64,000 nucleotides of DNA from Mesotoga sp. BH458_6_3_2_1 (GCF_003664995.1 NZ_JFHL01000002.1:124001-188000); one strand, 5' to 3'. Shown: positions 25,654-35,236, counted from the stretch's first letter. Notes: generated by a model from the letters alone, not told the origin. Program-made: numbers and translations.

Positions 25654-26610
25654 CTATCTGAGCATTCCTCTGACAATCATATCAGTTGCCTCTTCTTCAC
25701 TCAGACCCTTGGACATCAATGTCTCCATCTGCTTTACGTTTACTCTTCCGATCGATGCTTCGTGAGTAAGCTCGGCCTTTTCATTTGTGACGTATAACTC
25801 GGGAACCGTTCCGACCTCTACGGAGTCACCTTTGATAATCTCGTTGCATTCTATGTGTCCTCTGGAGAAAGGTGCATTTCCATAGGCCTTGTTAATAATC
25901 TTGGCCCGACTTCTGTCAGTAGCAAATACAGTTGTTCTTGCTATCCCTGAAGAGCCCTCACCATTCAGGTAGAGTTCTTCATCTATTTCGAGATAGTCAT
26001 CTTCGCGTTCATAAACCTTGGATTCTATATGAGCCGATGCGTATTTCTCAAGAGTAACACTCATCTTGACGAAAAGCTTTCCGACTCTGGTCTTCGTTAG
26101 ATAAAAGTGGTTCTGAAAGCTACCGCCCTCTCTGACGATTGTATTGTACGTTGCCTTGACGGTTACACCGCCATCCTTACTGTGCATGTGCGTGTCTTCG
26201 TACAACATTTCTGAGTCTTTTCCAACATCTGTATCGGCGACCATGGAGTGCGTAAAATTCACGCCGCTAGGAAAGACGCAGTGAGAAATGAATTTCACCC
26301 TGGCTCTGTCTCCCAAGTGGTTATGAATAAGAATTTCTTGAGTTCCTTCGGGCTTCAAGTAACCGGTACAGAGATGTATGGGGTTTTCTATTACAGTGCC
26401 ATCATCGATGTCAATCCAAATCTCTACTCCATTGTCCAATTCTTTTGCCCTCACATGCACGCCATCTACCGTATTCCTACCAATTACTTTGTTTCCGCCA
26501 ACAATAATCGATACAATATCCTTCCTCAAGAAATCAGAGACATTGCCGCCTGATTTCTCATACTCCTTGGCAATTGCCGTGAATTCTCTCTCATAGTTTG
26601 ATTCAATCAT
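25654..26610 (-). CDS. SufB/SufD-like Fe-S scaffold of a minimal two-gene SUF system
   Basis: 318 residues, SufBD family but shorter than SufB (about 470-495). It has the beta-helix core and the C-terminal helical part: RGHIECNEIIKGD, ELTHEASIGRVNVKQMETLMSKGLSEEEATDMIV. Cys255 (HIEC) and Glu284 (THEAS) are 29 residues apart, the same spacing as the essential Cys405 and Glu434 of E. coli SufB, which supports an active scaffold. The long SufB N-terminal region is missing, and there is no separate sufD. ATG 26610 overlaps the sufC-like end by eight bases. Fits the SufCB-only ('SMS'-like) arrangement described for archaea and early bacteria. Confidence 0.86.
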   Translation of the reverse strand: MIESNYEREFTAIAKEYEKSGGNVSDFLRKDIVSIIVGGNKVIGRNTVDGVHVRAKELDNGVEIWIDIDDGTVIENPIHLCTGYLKPEGTQEILIHNHLGDRARVKFISHCVFPSGVNFTHSMVADTDVGKDSEMLYEDTHMHSKDGGVTVKATYNTIVREGGSFQNHFYLTKTRVGKLFVKMSVTLEKYASAHIESKVYEREDDYLEIDEELYLNGEGSSGIARTTVFATDRSRAKIINKAYGNAPFSRGHIECNEIIKGDSVEVGTVPELYVTNEKAELTHEASIGRVNVKQMETLMSKGLSEEEATDMIVRGMLR

Positions 26611-27340
26611 TGGCAAGCCCGCCTTCCTTAACCGGCTCATTTATGTGCTGACAGCTGTCACAGAGTTTCCTGTAAAAACTAACGATTTCTTCCGGTTCAC
26701 CCGAAGCAAGTATTCTGCCTCCACAAAGAAGATATGCTTCGTCTGCCATCCTTGCAATTTCTTCCCGGTGAGTGATGATTATAACTATGGAGCCTTTGTC
26801 TCTAAGCCTTTCGAGTACATGCTCAATCATTTCCATAGACATTATGTCTATGCCGGAATCAGGTTCATCGAGAATAGTGACTCGGGGATTAACCAGGATT
26901 ATTGAAGCCAGTTCGACTCTCTTCCTCTCTCCGCCGCTGAGCGATTCATCAACAAACCTATCCAGGTAATCTCTGTTGAGGCCTACTGTGGAAAGCGTCT
27001 CATCGAGTTCCTCTACGGAAAGCTTCAGTTTGCCGCCTAGAGTAAGATATTCTCTAACCGTAAGCCCCTCGAATCTTACCGGTTCCTGCCAACCAAGAGA
27101 GATGCCTTTCTTTGCTCTCTCTGGTACTGACAGTAAATCTATTTCTTCTCCATCAAGATAAACATTTCCCTCGTAGTCTTTATGCGACTCGAGACCCATA
27201 AGAACATATGATAGTGTTGACTTTCCAACGCCATTGTTTCCGAGAATTGCGTAAACTCGACCTTTTTCAAAGGAAGCCGTGAGACTGTTCAGAATCTTCC
27301 GCTCTTCCCTGACTAACTTGATTTCTTTTACCTCCAGCAT
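26603..27340 (-). CDS. SufC-like Fe-S assembly ATPase
   Basis: 245 residues. Walker A LGNNGVGKSTLSYVLMG, SLGWQEPVRFEGLTVREYL at the Q-loop, signature DESLSGGERKRVELASI, Walker B VTILDEPDSGIDIMSME and His-switch IITHREEIA. SufC ATPases drive conformational change in the SufB scaffold. This copy ends CDSCQHINEPVKEG, with a short two-cysteine tail not seen in the dead sufC at 3.7 kb. ATG 27340 follows GGAGG; the frame is open upstream but without a start signal. With the SufB-like gene it forms a complete minimal module. Confidence 0.9.
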   Translation of the reverse strand: MLEVKEIKLVREERKILNSLTASFEKGRVYAILGNNGVGKSTLSYVLMGLESHKDYEGNVYLDGEEIDLLSVPERAKKGISLGWQEPVRFEGLTVREYLTLGGKLKLSVEELDETLSTVGLNRDYLDRFVDESLSGGERKRVELASIILVNPRVTILDEPDSGIDIMSMEMIEHVLERLRDKGSIVIIITHREEIARMADEAYLLCGGRILASGEPEEIVSFYRKLCDSCQHINEPVKEGGLAND

Positions 27341-27441
27341 AAACAAACCTCCATTTACATCAACACTATCATAAGTCCGATTAATAACGTCCACATTACC
27401 CGGCATATTGTCTGTGTAACACCCCGGTGACTTTTGATCTC

Positions 27442-30192
27442 TCACCACTGAGAATAAAGCTGCAGGAACTTATCACATTTGATGAGGGCAGTCTGAGCTT
27501 TATTTAAGGCTTCTCCAGAAAGCTCTCCATTCTCAATCTGCTTTGAGATCTCTACTGAAGTATCTCTGCACCAAGAATGCACTTCCCTATATTGATCTTC
27601 AAACCATTCTTTTGAAATATGTTCTTTGAGAGGAGTCAGTTCTCCTATCGAGCCTGAAGGAACCACTCTATCGGTGACTTTCATTACACTCCATGCGAAC
27701 ACTTCTTTTTCCGCTATTTCAAGTACCTCATCTAGTGCTTCCAAACCGTAAAGTAGGAGCAGGTTTCTCGAATACTCGCCGTAGATGTTATCGTTCCCTT
27801 TCAGCCATCCTCCGGGATTGTAATCAATCGCAATATCGTAAAGAGTCGCAAGGTCTTTTCTTTCTGATTCTGGAATTCTTCTGATCTTCTCTATTAGGCT
27901 ATTCAAGGCGTTAGTGCCAATTACGTAAGGAGCGAAATGCTCAAGCTCGTCTGCGATCATTTCGGCAGAAGCAATTACTCGAAATAGAAGATTCGCTGTA
28001 TTCCTTACTACTTGAAGATCGGGAGATATCTTTAAGGACCGCAAAAGTGCATCTACAGCATCGAGAGTCACTTGATAGTCTATCAACAGGTTTATATCTA
28101 TATCCTGAAAGAGTCCTGATACGTCTGTTGCAGCAAGGTCCGGCTTGAGAAGATCTGCCAGATCGCTCAAATAGGCGTGATCGATTTGGAGTTCACGTAG
28201 CATTGCTCCGGGTGAATTGTCTTCGGCAAGCCAGATTGAGAAAATATCAGCTCTTGAGAAAATCTCTCTGAAAGCGCTTTCGATTCCACCTCCTGACATG
28301 TTGAGTTTCAGACGAAAGTCTTCTTTTCTTTGTGCGGTCAAATACATGTATCCAAGGTAAGCCTCCGACAGATACTGGCCTCCCGAAATTTCCCTTGAAG
28401 TTGATAGATTGCGCATTGCAGAGTAGAAACTATCAGTCGAATCTTGTCTTGCATTCAAAAGAGCCGAAGAAGCAGATCTGAGTTTAGAGTTGAGGCCCGT
28501 CAAAGTCGATTCTAAGGCCTTTTCACGTTCTTCGGAAGCCATTGATTGAAGGAGTTCAAATGGCGCGTTAGGATAACTCTCAGCCAGTGTCTCGAACCGT
28601 TCAGATACATAGGTTTCGCTTTGCAGGTATGAGTATTTTCCCTCCAGACTTTCTGCGGCCTCAACTTCCTTTCTGATGTTACCGATTGAATTCACAAGCT
28701 CTGGAATCTGAGGATTTATGCTTTCAAGTCTTCTATATTCTATGTAGCCTCTAGTAAATAGACCTTCAGAGATGAAAGTTCGGCTCATCAGAACGGATGT
28801 GGTAAGAGCAAACAAAACGATCAATAGAGGAAAAGCTTTGTCCATGGGAAAACCGGGTCTCCTCTCTCCGCTTAGATCAGGGTTCATAATGAATCCAAAG
28901 AGGAAGGCGGCGAACAAAGCGTTGGGCATCAAATGTCCGGGAAAAGAAAGAGTCGAGTGAATAAAAATTACCAGCAATCCTGCGGTAAGAAAAAGATACA
29001 GTATGATTTTTTCTACAGATGAAGACTTTCTCACCACTTTGATTGTGTTTAGCAGCATGGAAATAACGAAACCTGCAATCAATAGGATTCCAATTATTCC
29101 TGTTTCTCCCATTTGTTGAAGATACTCATTGTGAGTGCGAATACTGTTAAGTCCTGCGACATACATGTATTTCGGTTGTTCAACGATCACCTCTCCCATG
29201 TTTTCGGTCGAGAGGTACTTGTATGATCCAAATCCAGTACCAAGTACAGTTGATTTTTCCCACTGTTTGACTGCTGCCTTCCACTGAAGAATCCTGACGT
29301 CAACAGAGATACTGTCTTCTGTAGTATAAGAAATCCTTTCTGAAAAGCTGAATCTTCCACTGGTGAGCACATTGTCGCCCGAGTAGATGATCATTATCCC
29401 CGCGGCAGAAAAAATGAGCAGAATACTGAACAGCTTGTCCAGTGCTGAAGCGAAGGATCTCATCTTGAATCTCAAGAGAGGGAAGATCGAGAAAGCCGCC
29501 ATAAAGATTATGGAACCTATTACAGAGTAATATACAGCTCTGGTTTGACCAATCATAATAACAATAAGGAACAGCGAAAAAAGTGCCAGATAGAAAGCTC
29601 GTCGGATATTATCAAATTTCCAGATTTTTTTCTTTGAAACTGTTAGAAAAGCAGCCGGGAAGAGTAACATCGCCATCAAATCGGTGGTGAAATTGACATT
29701 GCCGATTACTGAAGAGAGATTTCCCCTGGTAAAGGGATTGTTGTCTGTTCCCCACAACAAACCGTGACCAGAATAAAATGAAAAAACTGCATCGAAGGCA
29801 ATTACAAGTCCAGCAAACATAAAGAGCTGAAGAATTATTAGTAGAGTATCGGATCTCTCTGCAGACATCAGAACTGAGAAAAGCACAAAAAGAAGCAGAT
29901 TCATCGCGAACCCGAGCGACGTAAGAAAGACCTGAGGCAGGGTGCCAATCAGCTGAAGAGTCGTGAGGCAGGCGTAAGCGCCAAACAACAGAGCGAAGAC
30001 CTGCGGGGCCGAGACACCTAAGCGATATGGCTTTCTTACTGCTTTCAAAGAACTGAAGACGACAAAAACTGCAATCGAAACAGATGAGAAATAGAACTTA
30101 GGAATGCCCATGTCCCACGTGAACCCCTTGATTGCAAAAAGCGAAGATCCAAAAACCAAAAGAGCAAAAAATGCTAATCTTCCTCTGTGCAT
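27442..30192 (-). CDS. O-antigen ligase/polymerase-family membrane protein with large helical C-terminal domain
   Basis: 916 residues. About twelve helices occupy ~5-470, including the Wzy_C-type loop with RTHNEYLQQMGETGIIG (~350-365) and GNVNFTTDLMAM, typical of WaaL/Wzy ligases and polymerases that join glycan from a lipid carrier. Then come about 440 hydrophilic, mostly helical residues (~475-916) of unknown type. Many homologues carry TPR repeats there; here I see coiled or helical bundles but no clear TPR consensus. Together with csaB and the DUF368 protein it points to a surface glycan. Substrate unknown. Confidence 0.75.
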   Translation of the reverse strand: MHRGRLAFFALLVFGSSLFAIKGFTWDMGIPKFYFSSVSIAVFVVFSSLKAVRKPYRLGVSAPQVFALLFGAYACLTTLQLIGTLPQVFLTSLGFAMNLLLFVLFSVLMSAERSDTLLIILQLFMFAGLVIAFDAVFSFYSGHGLLWGTDNNPFTRGNLSSVIGNVNFTTDLMAMLLFPAAFLTVSKKKIWKFDNIRRAFYLALFSLFLIVIMIGQTRAVYYSVIGSIIFMAAFSIFPLLRFKMRSFASALDKLFSILLIFSAAGIMIIYSGDNVLTSGRFSFSERISYTTEDSISVDVRILQWKAAVKQWEKSTVLGTGFGSYKYLSTENMGEVIVEQPKYMYVAGLNSIRTHNEYLQQMGETGIIGILLIAGFVISMLLNTIKVVRKSSSVEKIILYLFLTAGLLVIFIHSTLSFPGHLMPNALFAAFLFGFIMNPDLSGERRPGFPMDKAFPLLIVLFALTTSVLMSRTFISEGLFTRGYIEYRRLESINPQIPELVNSIGNIRKEVEAAESLEGKYSYLQSETYVSERFETLAESYPNAPFELLQSMASEEREKALESTLTGLNSKLRSASSALLNARQDSTDSFYSAMRNLSTSREISGGQYLSEAYLGYMYLTAQRKEDFRLKLNMSGGGIESAFREIFSRADIFSIWLAEDNSPGAMLRELQIDHAYLSDLADLLKPDLAATDVSGLFQDIDINLLIDYQVTLDAVDALLRSLKISPDLQVVRNTANLLFRVIASAEMIADELEHFAPYVIGTNALNSLIEKIRRIPESERKDLATLYDIAIDYNPGGWLKGNDNIYGEYSRNLLLLYGLEALDEVLEIAEKEVFAWSVMKVTDRVVPSGSIGELTPLKEHISKEWFEDQYREVHSWCRDTSVEISKQIENGELSGEALNKAQTALIKCDKFLQLYSQW

Positions 30193-30245
30193 ATCGCCCC
30201 CTATGTCTTCTCTCGATCCTCAACAAGTACCCGAGACGAGACCCG

Positions 30246-30647
30246 TCAGAGATTTGCTTTTTCTATTACTGTAACAATCACTTCCCTGCTTCTGGGACCG
30301 TCAAACTCACAGAAATAGACGCACTGCCAGGTTCCCAACAGGAGTGAAGCATCCCTGAACGGAATCGAAATTGAAGATCCCACAAGAGTTGCCTTTATGT
30401 GTGCGTCTGAATTTCCTTCCAGGTGTTTGAATTCATTGCTTTTCGGAATCACATCTCCCATCCAATGCAAGATATCGTGAGCAACATCGGGATCGGAGTT
30501 TTCATTAATTGTGATTGCAGCTGTGGTATGTGGTACAAAGACATTGACAAGACCACAAGAAGCTTCTGACTTTCTGACAGACTGGATTACGAGATCTGTA
30601 ATGTCTATTAGCTGGTTTCTGAATTTCGTATTTATGGAGTATCTCAT
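30246..30647 (-). CDS. YjbQ/UPF0047 family protein
   Basis: 133 residues with all the family's blocks: PHTTAAITINENSDPDVAHDI, HLEGNSDAHIKATLVGSS, LLLGTWQCVYFCEFDGPRSRE. YjbQ proteins are small trimeric enzymes; an E. coli member has weak thiamine-phosphate synthase activity, and the true role is not settled. Conserved His and Glu residues in the first two blocks probably bind metal. It starts six bases after the minE stop and ends 53 bp before the ligase start. Confidence 0.92.
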   Translation of the reverse strand: MRYSINTKFRNQLIDITDLVIQSVRKSEASCGLVNVFVPHTTAAITINENSDPDVAHDILHWMGDVIPKSNEFKHLEGNSDAHIKATLVGSSISIPFRDASLLLGTWQCVYFCEFDGPRSREVIVTVIEKANL

Positions 30648-30653
30648 GACAAA

Positions 30654-30929
30654 TCAGTGAAAAACAACGTTTGTAATGATAACCACATATCCATTATGCT
30701 CTTCAAGCTGAACCTTGACATTCTCTTCCTTAACCTTGTATTTATCAGCTACATAGGTCTTTATCTGATGTACCATATCCTTGCCGCTGTTTTGAAGAAT
30801 GTCTTGTGGTATTACCTCTCTCACCGGTACTGAGTATCTCCTGCCACCGGTTATGGAATCAAGTCTATCCTTTGCTTCTTTTCTGCTTCCCTCAGTCTTT
30901 TTCTTCTTCCTGAAAAGTCCAAAGAACAT
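30654..30929 (-). CDS. minE: MinE, cell division topological specificity factor
   Basis: About 91 residues. The N-terminus MFFGLFRKKKK is an amphipathic, basic membrane-targeting segment. It is followed by the MinD-binding region AKDRLDSI and the C-terminal dimerisation domain (IKTYVADKYKVKEENVKVQLEE). MinE stimulates MinD ATPase and sets up pole-to-pole oscillation. ATG 30929 is preferred; TTG 30938 is possible. minC is not between or next to these genes. Confidence 0.85.
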   Translation of the reverse strand: MFFGLFRKKKKTEGSRKEAKDRLDSITGGRRYSVPVREVIPQDILQNSGKDMVHQIKTYVADKYKVKEENVKVQLEEHNGYVVIITNVVFH

Positions 30930-30945
30930 ACACTTCAACTCCCTC

Positions 30946-31758
30946 TTAATTTCTTCTGAAGATGCGCTTCAGGAATTCAAGGAATCCTTTCGATCCATGC
31001 TCAAGGATATCCTGCTCGACCGGGATAGGTTCCCCGTTCATCCTCAAAGCAATGTTCTCGAAGACCTTTCCGATTCCTTCACCGTTTCCGTTCAGGATAA
31101 CAGGTACGCCTTTGTTTGTGGCCACGATTACTTCATCGCTGTCGGGAATGATTCCAATTAAATCTATTGCGAGGTTCCCCTGGATATCCTCTCTAGTAAG
31201 CATATCACCGCGTTTGACCATCTGAACTTTGAATCGGTTTATGACTAGCCTGATATTTGATTCCTGCATTCCAGAGTTTTCGAGAAGTCCGATGACACGA
31301 TCCGCGTCTGTGATTGCGGGCAGTTCAGGAGTGGTTATTATTAAGGCCTTTTCGGCTGCAGCGATTGCGTTTCTAAACCCTCTCTCAATTCCTGCGGGAG
31401 AATCGACGATAATGTAATCAAATTTCGGATAAAGTTCTGCGATCATCTTCTTCATATCTTCTGGGGAAAGCATCTCTTTCGTTGCTATTTGAGAGGCTGC
31501 AAGTAGATATAGCCCTTTGATCTGCTTGTGCCTCACCAGCGCTTCGGAAGCCGTCACCTTACCATTTGCAACATCTAGAATTGTATGAACAACTCTGTTT
31601 TCAAGGCCCAGAGCAATATCTAGATTCTTAAGACCAATGTCTGCATCAATAAGACAGACCTTAGCCCCCTTGTTGGCAAGAGCACAACCAATATTGGCCG
31701 TGATTGTTGTCTTGCCGACTCCCCCTTTTCCGGAAGTCACAACGTATACTTTGGCCAT
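30946..31758 (-). CDS. minD: MinD, septum-site-determining ATPase
   Basis: 270 residues. Deviant Walker A GKGGVGKTTITANIG (10-24), switch I/II regions DADIGLKNLDIALG and VDSPAGIERGFRNAI, and a C-terminal amphipathic helix (GFLEFLKRIFRRN) for ATP-dependent membrane binding. It positions the division site with MinC and MinE. GGAGGTAG precedes ATG 31758, and a TATAAT at 31797-31792 (minus) without a strong -35 may be its -10. Confidence 0.96.
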   Translation of the reverse strand: MAKVYVVTSGKGGVGKTTITANIGCALANKGAKVCLIDADIGLKNLDIALGLENRVVHTILDVANGKVTASEALVRHKQIKGLYLLAASQIATKEMLSPEDMKKMIAELYPKFDYIIVDSPAGIERGFRNAIAAAEKALIITTPELPAITDADRVIGLLENSGMQESNIRLVINRFKVQMVKRGDMLTREDIQGNLAIDLIGIIPDSDEVIVATNKGVPVILNGNGEGIGKVFENIALRMNGEPIPVEQDILEHGSKGFLEFLKRIFRRN

Positions 31759-31835
31759 ATATATCTACCTCCAGCCGTTAGACTTTTCTGAATTATAGCA
31801 TTACATTGATACATCGACAGTATTCGATCCGTCGA

Positions 31836-33014
31836 TCAATAATCAGCTAGCTCAAAAATTCGAAACAGACAGAATTTCAAATATCTGGTTTCGAAGATCG
31901 AGCTAACCTCGGGATGATCTATAGGTTGACCTCCTCTGAATACAATTACACCAATTTTCTTGCTGTCGTGAAAAGCGTCATTAATAGTCCGAGACCAATC
32001 TTCTTCGGAAACGATCTGAGTGCAAGAAGAGGATGCAAGAAGCGCTTCGTTCTTCAGGATCTTCATTGCCCGCAAGTTGAGTTCCTTATATCCTCTCAGA
32101 GCGCTCCTCTTCGAAGATGGAGTCTTTGCCATTGCCGGAGGATCAATTATGACAAGATCGCTACCTGAGAAACGGCTCGTCCTCAGATAATCGAAGGCGT
32201 TTGCTCTCACGAATTCACAACTGTCCGTAAATCGATTTGCTTCTGCTGTTTCTCTGGCTACTGAAAGAGCCCTCTCCGAAGCGTCTAACAGAGTTGCGCT
32301 TCGGGCTCCCTTCTTTAAGCAGTGGAACGAAAAATTGCCAGTATAGGAAAATACATCTAGGACATTTCGGCCGGCCGCATACTCAGACAATCTCTCTGCA
32401 TTTTCTCTTTGATCGAGGAAGAATCCTGTCTTCTGGCCCTTAGTATCAGCAAAGAAAATGATTCCATCTGAAGAAAAAGGGAGGAGCTCCGGTCCGCTTC
32501 CGTAAATCCAATCCTCTCTCGCATCCAGGCCTTCTTTTCTGAGGGAGATTCCCTCACTCTTTTCGAATATCCCCTTCGGTTTCAAGACTGAGATCAAGGC
32601 TTCAACTATCACATCTTTCAAGTGCGCTATGCCGAGTGTGTTGAACTGAACAACGAGCCACCCTGAAAACCTGTCTACTATCAATCCGGGAAGTCCGTCT
32701 GCTTCACCAAAAACGATTCTCATGGCATCGCTGGTTCTTAGCAGAGAAGACTTCAAGAAGGCAGACCTTTCTATCTTCCTCGAGAAGAAATCGACGTCAA
32801 ATCTGCAATTTCTCCTTGTCAGAAGCCTCACTCTTATTGTGGAACCCGAGTTGTAATAGCCCCTACCCAAAAACTGACCGGAATAGGTTAAGACATCGAC
32901 TATGGAGCCGTCGTCAATAACGTCGCTTCTATCTATTTCGTTGTCATAGACCCACGGATGACCGAACGCAATCCGTCTCTTTATTGATCTTTTTAGAATC
33001 ACTCTGGAGGTCAA
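31836..33014 (-). CDS. PUA-containing class I methyltransferase, RlmI-like (23S rRNA m5C)
   Basis: 392 residues. N-terminal PUA domain (~1-75: RSIKRRIAFGHPWVYDNEID), then a linker and a Rossmann methyltransferase: NVLDVFSYTGNFSFHCLKKGA (SAM loop), VIIDPPAMAKTPSSKR (motif IV), ASSSCTQIVSEEDW with the Cys expected to be the catalytic nucleophile of m5C enzymes. E. coli RlmI modifies C1962 of 23S rRNA. TTG 33014 overlaps the dehydrogenase stop by four bases. The exact target is inferred. Confidence 0.83.
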   Translation of the reverse strand: MTSRVILKRSIKRRIAFGHPWVYDNEIDRSDVIDDGSIVDVLTYSGQFLGRGYYNSGSTIRVRLLTRRNCRFDVDFFSRKIERSAFLKSSLLRTSDAMRIVFGEADGLPGLIVDRFSGWLVVQFNTLGIAHLKDVIVEALISVLKPKGIFEKSEGISLRKEGLDAREDWIYGSGPELLPFSSDGIIFFADTKGQKTGFFLDQRENAERLSEYAAGRNVLDVFSYTGNFSFHCLKKGARSATLLDASERALSVARETAEANRFTDSCEFVRANAFDYLRTSRFSGSDLVIIDPPAMAKTPSSKRSALRGYKELNLRAMKILKNEALLASSSCTQIVSEEDWSRTINDAFHDSKKIGVIVFRGGQPIDHPEVSSIFETRYLKFCLFRIFELADY

Positions 33015-34111
33015 TGGTTTTTTATCTCCCGGTACAACTGGGCAAAGAACTGCTTATCGAAATCGCCGGGTGTCTTTTTCAAGTGAGATGCTTTCGCTGT
33101 CTGTTCAGACCATTTCTCAATTTCCTCATCTGAAATCCTTAAATCTACCCTTTCCACACCAAATTTCTTCAAGAAAGCGTTAAGCTCATCAAGATCTTCA
33201 AAAGGTTCGATGGCACTTGCTATTCTCTCTGGATCGGCATTAGCAATCCTCCTGAATACTTTGATCAACATGAGTGCATTAGCCATACCGTGTCTTACCC
33301 CTTTGAAGGATGAAAGTGGATAACCGGCTGCATGAACAGCCGTTGTTCCTGTATGAGCAATCACTATCCCTGCTATTGTGGAAGCGAACTGCATCTGCCC
33401 TCTCAAAGATACGTTGTCTTCGTTCATTAGGACCTTTCCAAGAAATTCCTTGACTATTCCAGTTGCCTCCCTGGAAAGCATCTTAACAAGTGGGTTTTTC
33501 CCATTGTTAACTACCTCTCCCTCCACTGAATGAGATAGGGCATCTAGTGCAGTCGCGACAGTTATGTCTGCGGGCATCGTGACAGTGTACCTTGGATCTA
33601 GAAAGGAGATGTAGGGAAAAGTTGAGGGCATACCAAAGCCCTTTTTGGTTCCTTCGCCGTCAGTTAGAATGGAGTATGGTGTAACTTCACTTCCTGTGCC
33701 GGATGTAGTAGGAATTGCGATTATCGGAAAGGCAGGAAGATTTTGTCCAGTGTATAGATCTCTGCAATCGCATTCGCTGTTCATTCCGATAACTGAGATC
33801 GCTTTGGCGGCGTCAAGTGGACTTCCGCCACCGATTGCGATCACAAAATCGCATCCGCTCGCAGAGAGCTTTTTTCCGCCCTTTTCGATCGTTGCGAAAG
33901 AGGGATTTTCCTCAACTTCATCAAATACCATGTTCGGAATATCTAGGCCCCTTAGTACGCTCAGTACTTCATCGAGCGCCCCGCACTTCTTGGCGGACGA
34001 TTTTCCGGTAACTAAGAACGCATTTGTTCCAACTTCCCTCAATAACTCGGCGTTCTCACTTATAATTTCGATTCCGGCGAAAATCTTTGTCGGCAGGAAA
34101 TACTTCCACAT
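33011..34111 (-). CDS. Iron-containing alcohol dehydrogenase (butanol dehydrogenase group)
   Basis: 366 residues. Nucleotide-binding AIGGGSPLDAAKAISVIG (~95-112), TSGTGSEVTPYSILTD, and metal ligands Asp in the TALDALSHSVEG helix and His in HTGTTAVHAAGYPLS and GVRHGMANALML. The family reduces aldehydes with NAD(P)H, which fits fermentative growth. AAGGTGAT precedes ATG 34111. It sits between csaB and the rRNA methyltransferase in a tight minus-strand run without functional link. Substrate cannot be told from sequence. Confidence 0.9.
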   Translation of the reverse strand: MWKYFLPTKIFAGIEIISENAELLREVGTNAFLVTGKSSAKKCGALDEVLSVLRGLDIPNMVFDEVEENPSFATIEKGGKKLSASGCDFVIAIGGGSPLDAAKAISVIGMNSECDCRDLYTGQNLPAFPIIAIPTTSGTGSEVTPYSILTDGEGTKKGFGMPSTFPYISFLDPRYTVTMPADITVATALDALSHSVEGEVVNNGKNPLVKMLSREATGIVKEFLGKVLMNEDNVSLRGQMQFASTIAGIVIAHTGTTAVHAAGYPLSSFKGVRHGMANALMLIKVFRRIANADPERIASAIEPFEDLDELNAFLKKFGVERVDLRISDEEIEKWSEQTAKASHLKKTPGDFDKQFFAQLYREIKNH

Positions 34112-34115
34112 CTAA

Positions 34116-35183
34116 TCACCTTCTTAACAGCAGTTTCTTGAGTAGCTCTTTGGATTCGCTGATAGTTGTGTCCATCTGTGACCAGTAACGCTCTTTAAGA
34201 TTCATCGGATTCTTCAGTGAACTGTTAATGGCCAGGCTCAAGCTCTCACAACTTCCTTCAAAAAAGAGATCACAGTTCCTGTCGAGAGATTTTACGAATC
34301 TATCGAGTTTACTGTTTCTCTTCCAAACAAATGGAACTCCAAGAGAGATGGCTAGTATTGCTCCGTGAAGACGCTCAGTAATTATCAATTCAGCATTGTT
34401 GAAGATTTTTATCATTCCTTCAAGGTCTTCGGGAGGTTTCCTGACTTTGAAACCATTTGATCGCGCCTTTGATTCAAGCTCACTTCTCTTTTCTTCATCA
34501 TGATGGTTATGGAAGCCCACAGCACAGACTTCGGTGAGATTGTTGAGTCTCAAAGAACTTAGTACATCGTCAACGTTGGTTCCGTTCTTCAAAACAATAA
34601 CTGCAAGTCCATCTTCCATAGTTCGTTTATCAGGAATTATCCCTTCGTTCTGCAGGTAATAGGGACCATAGTCTGTCCCCAAAATCGCGCTTCTGGAAAT
34701 CGATGCAAAATGCTTATAGCTTACTTCATCTCTCATAACTCCGTAAGTCAAGGGATTCTTCAGCAATTTGTTCAGAGCATTCCTGTTCACAGACTTGCCC
34801 ACTGGACCGAACCCCTGTGAGAGAAATAGAAGTGGCTTGCGATTTCTTAGCGTATGTTTTGCGATCTCATAGTAATATAAAAAACTCCTCCAGCTTGTCT
34901 GATCCTGAAGAAGATTACCTCCTCCAAAGACGGTTACCATCGAGTGCTTAATAGAATTTCTGAGATCATTTACGCCGAATCTCTTGATCAACCTGATGTC
35001 GAGCTTTGAAGGAAATCTGTGACCAATGTTGTCAATGTGAGAGGCGGCCGGCAAATAGATCGGCCCTTCAAACCCTATCTCTTGGATGAGAGATAGTGAT
35101 GAAAGCAATAGAAGATCGTCGCCAAGGTTATTGTATCCATAGTAACCCACCAGCGTCAGCCCGCCAAAAGAAAATTGTCTCAC
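34116..35183 (-). CDS. csaB: CsaB-type polysaccharide pyruvyl transferase
   Basis: 355 residues. Motifs GYYGYNNLGDDLLLLSSL at the N-terminus, GGGNLLQDQTSWRSFLYY, LSQGFGPV, and near the C-terminus ITERLHGAILAISLGVPFVW. CsaB adds pyruvyl groups to cell-wall polysaccharide so that SLH-domain proteins can bind, which matches the SLH-bearing OmpA-like protein at 9.3 kb. GTG 35183 follows GGAGG with good spacing; the ATG at 35207 sits inside that ribosome site region and is less likely. Divergent from comEC. Confidence 0.9.
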   Translation of the reverse strand: MRQFSFGGLTLVGYYGYNNLGDDLLLLSSLSLIQEIGFEGPIYLPAASHIDNIGHRFPSKLDIRLIKRFGVNDLRNSIKHSMVTVFGGGNLLQDQTSWRSFLYYYEIAKHTLRNRKPLLFLSQGFGPVGKSVNRNALNKLLKNPLTYGVMRDEVSYKHFASISRSAILGTDYGPYYLQNEGIIPDKRTMEDGLAVIVLKNGTNVDDVLSSLRLNNLTEVCAVGFHNHHDEEKRSELESKARSNGFKVRKPPEDLEGMIKIFNNAELIITERLHGAILAISLGVPFVWKRNSKLDRFVKSLDRNCDLFFEGSCESLSLAINSSLKNPMNLKERYWSQMDTTISESKELLKKLLLRR

Positions 35184-35236
35184 TTCAAAACCTCCAGGAA
35201 CATTCAACGATATTATTCTATCACATGTGAATCATC

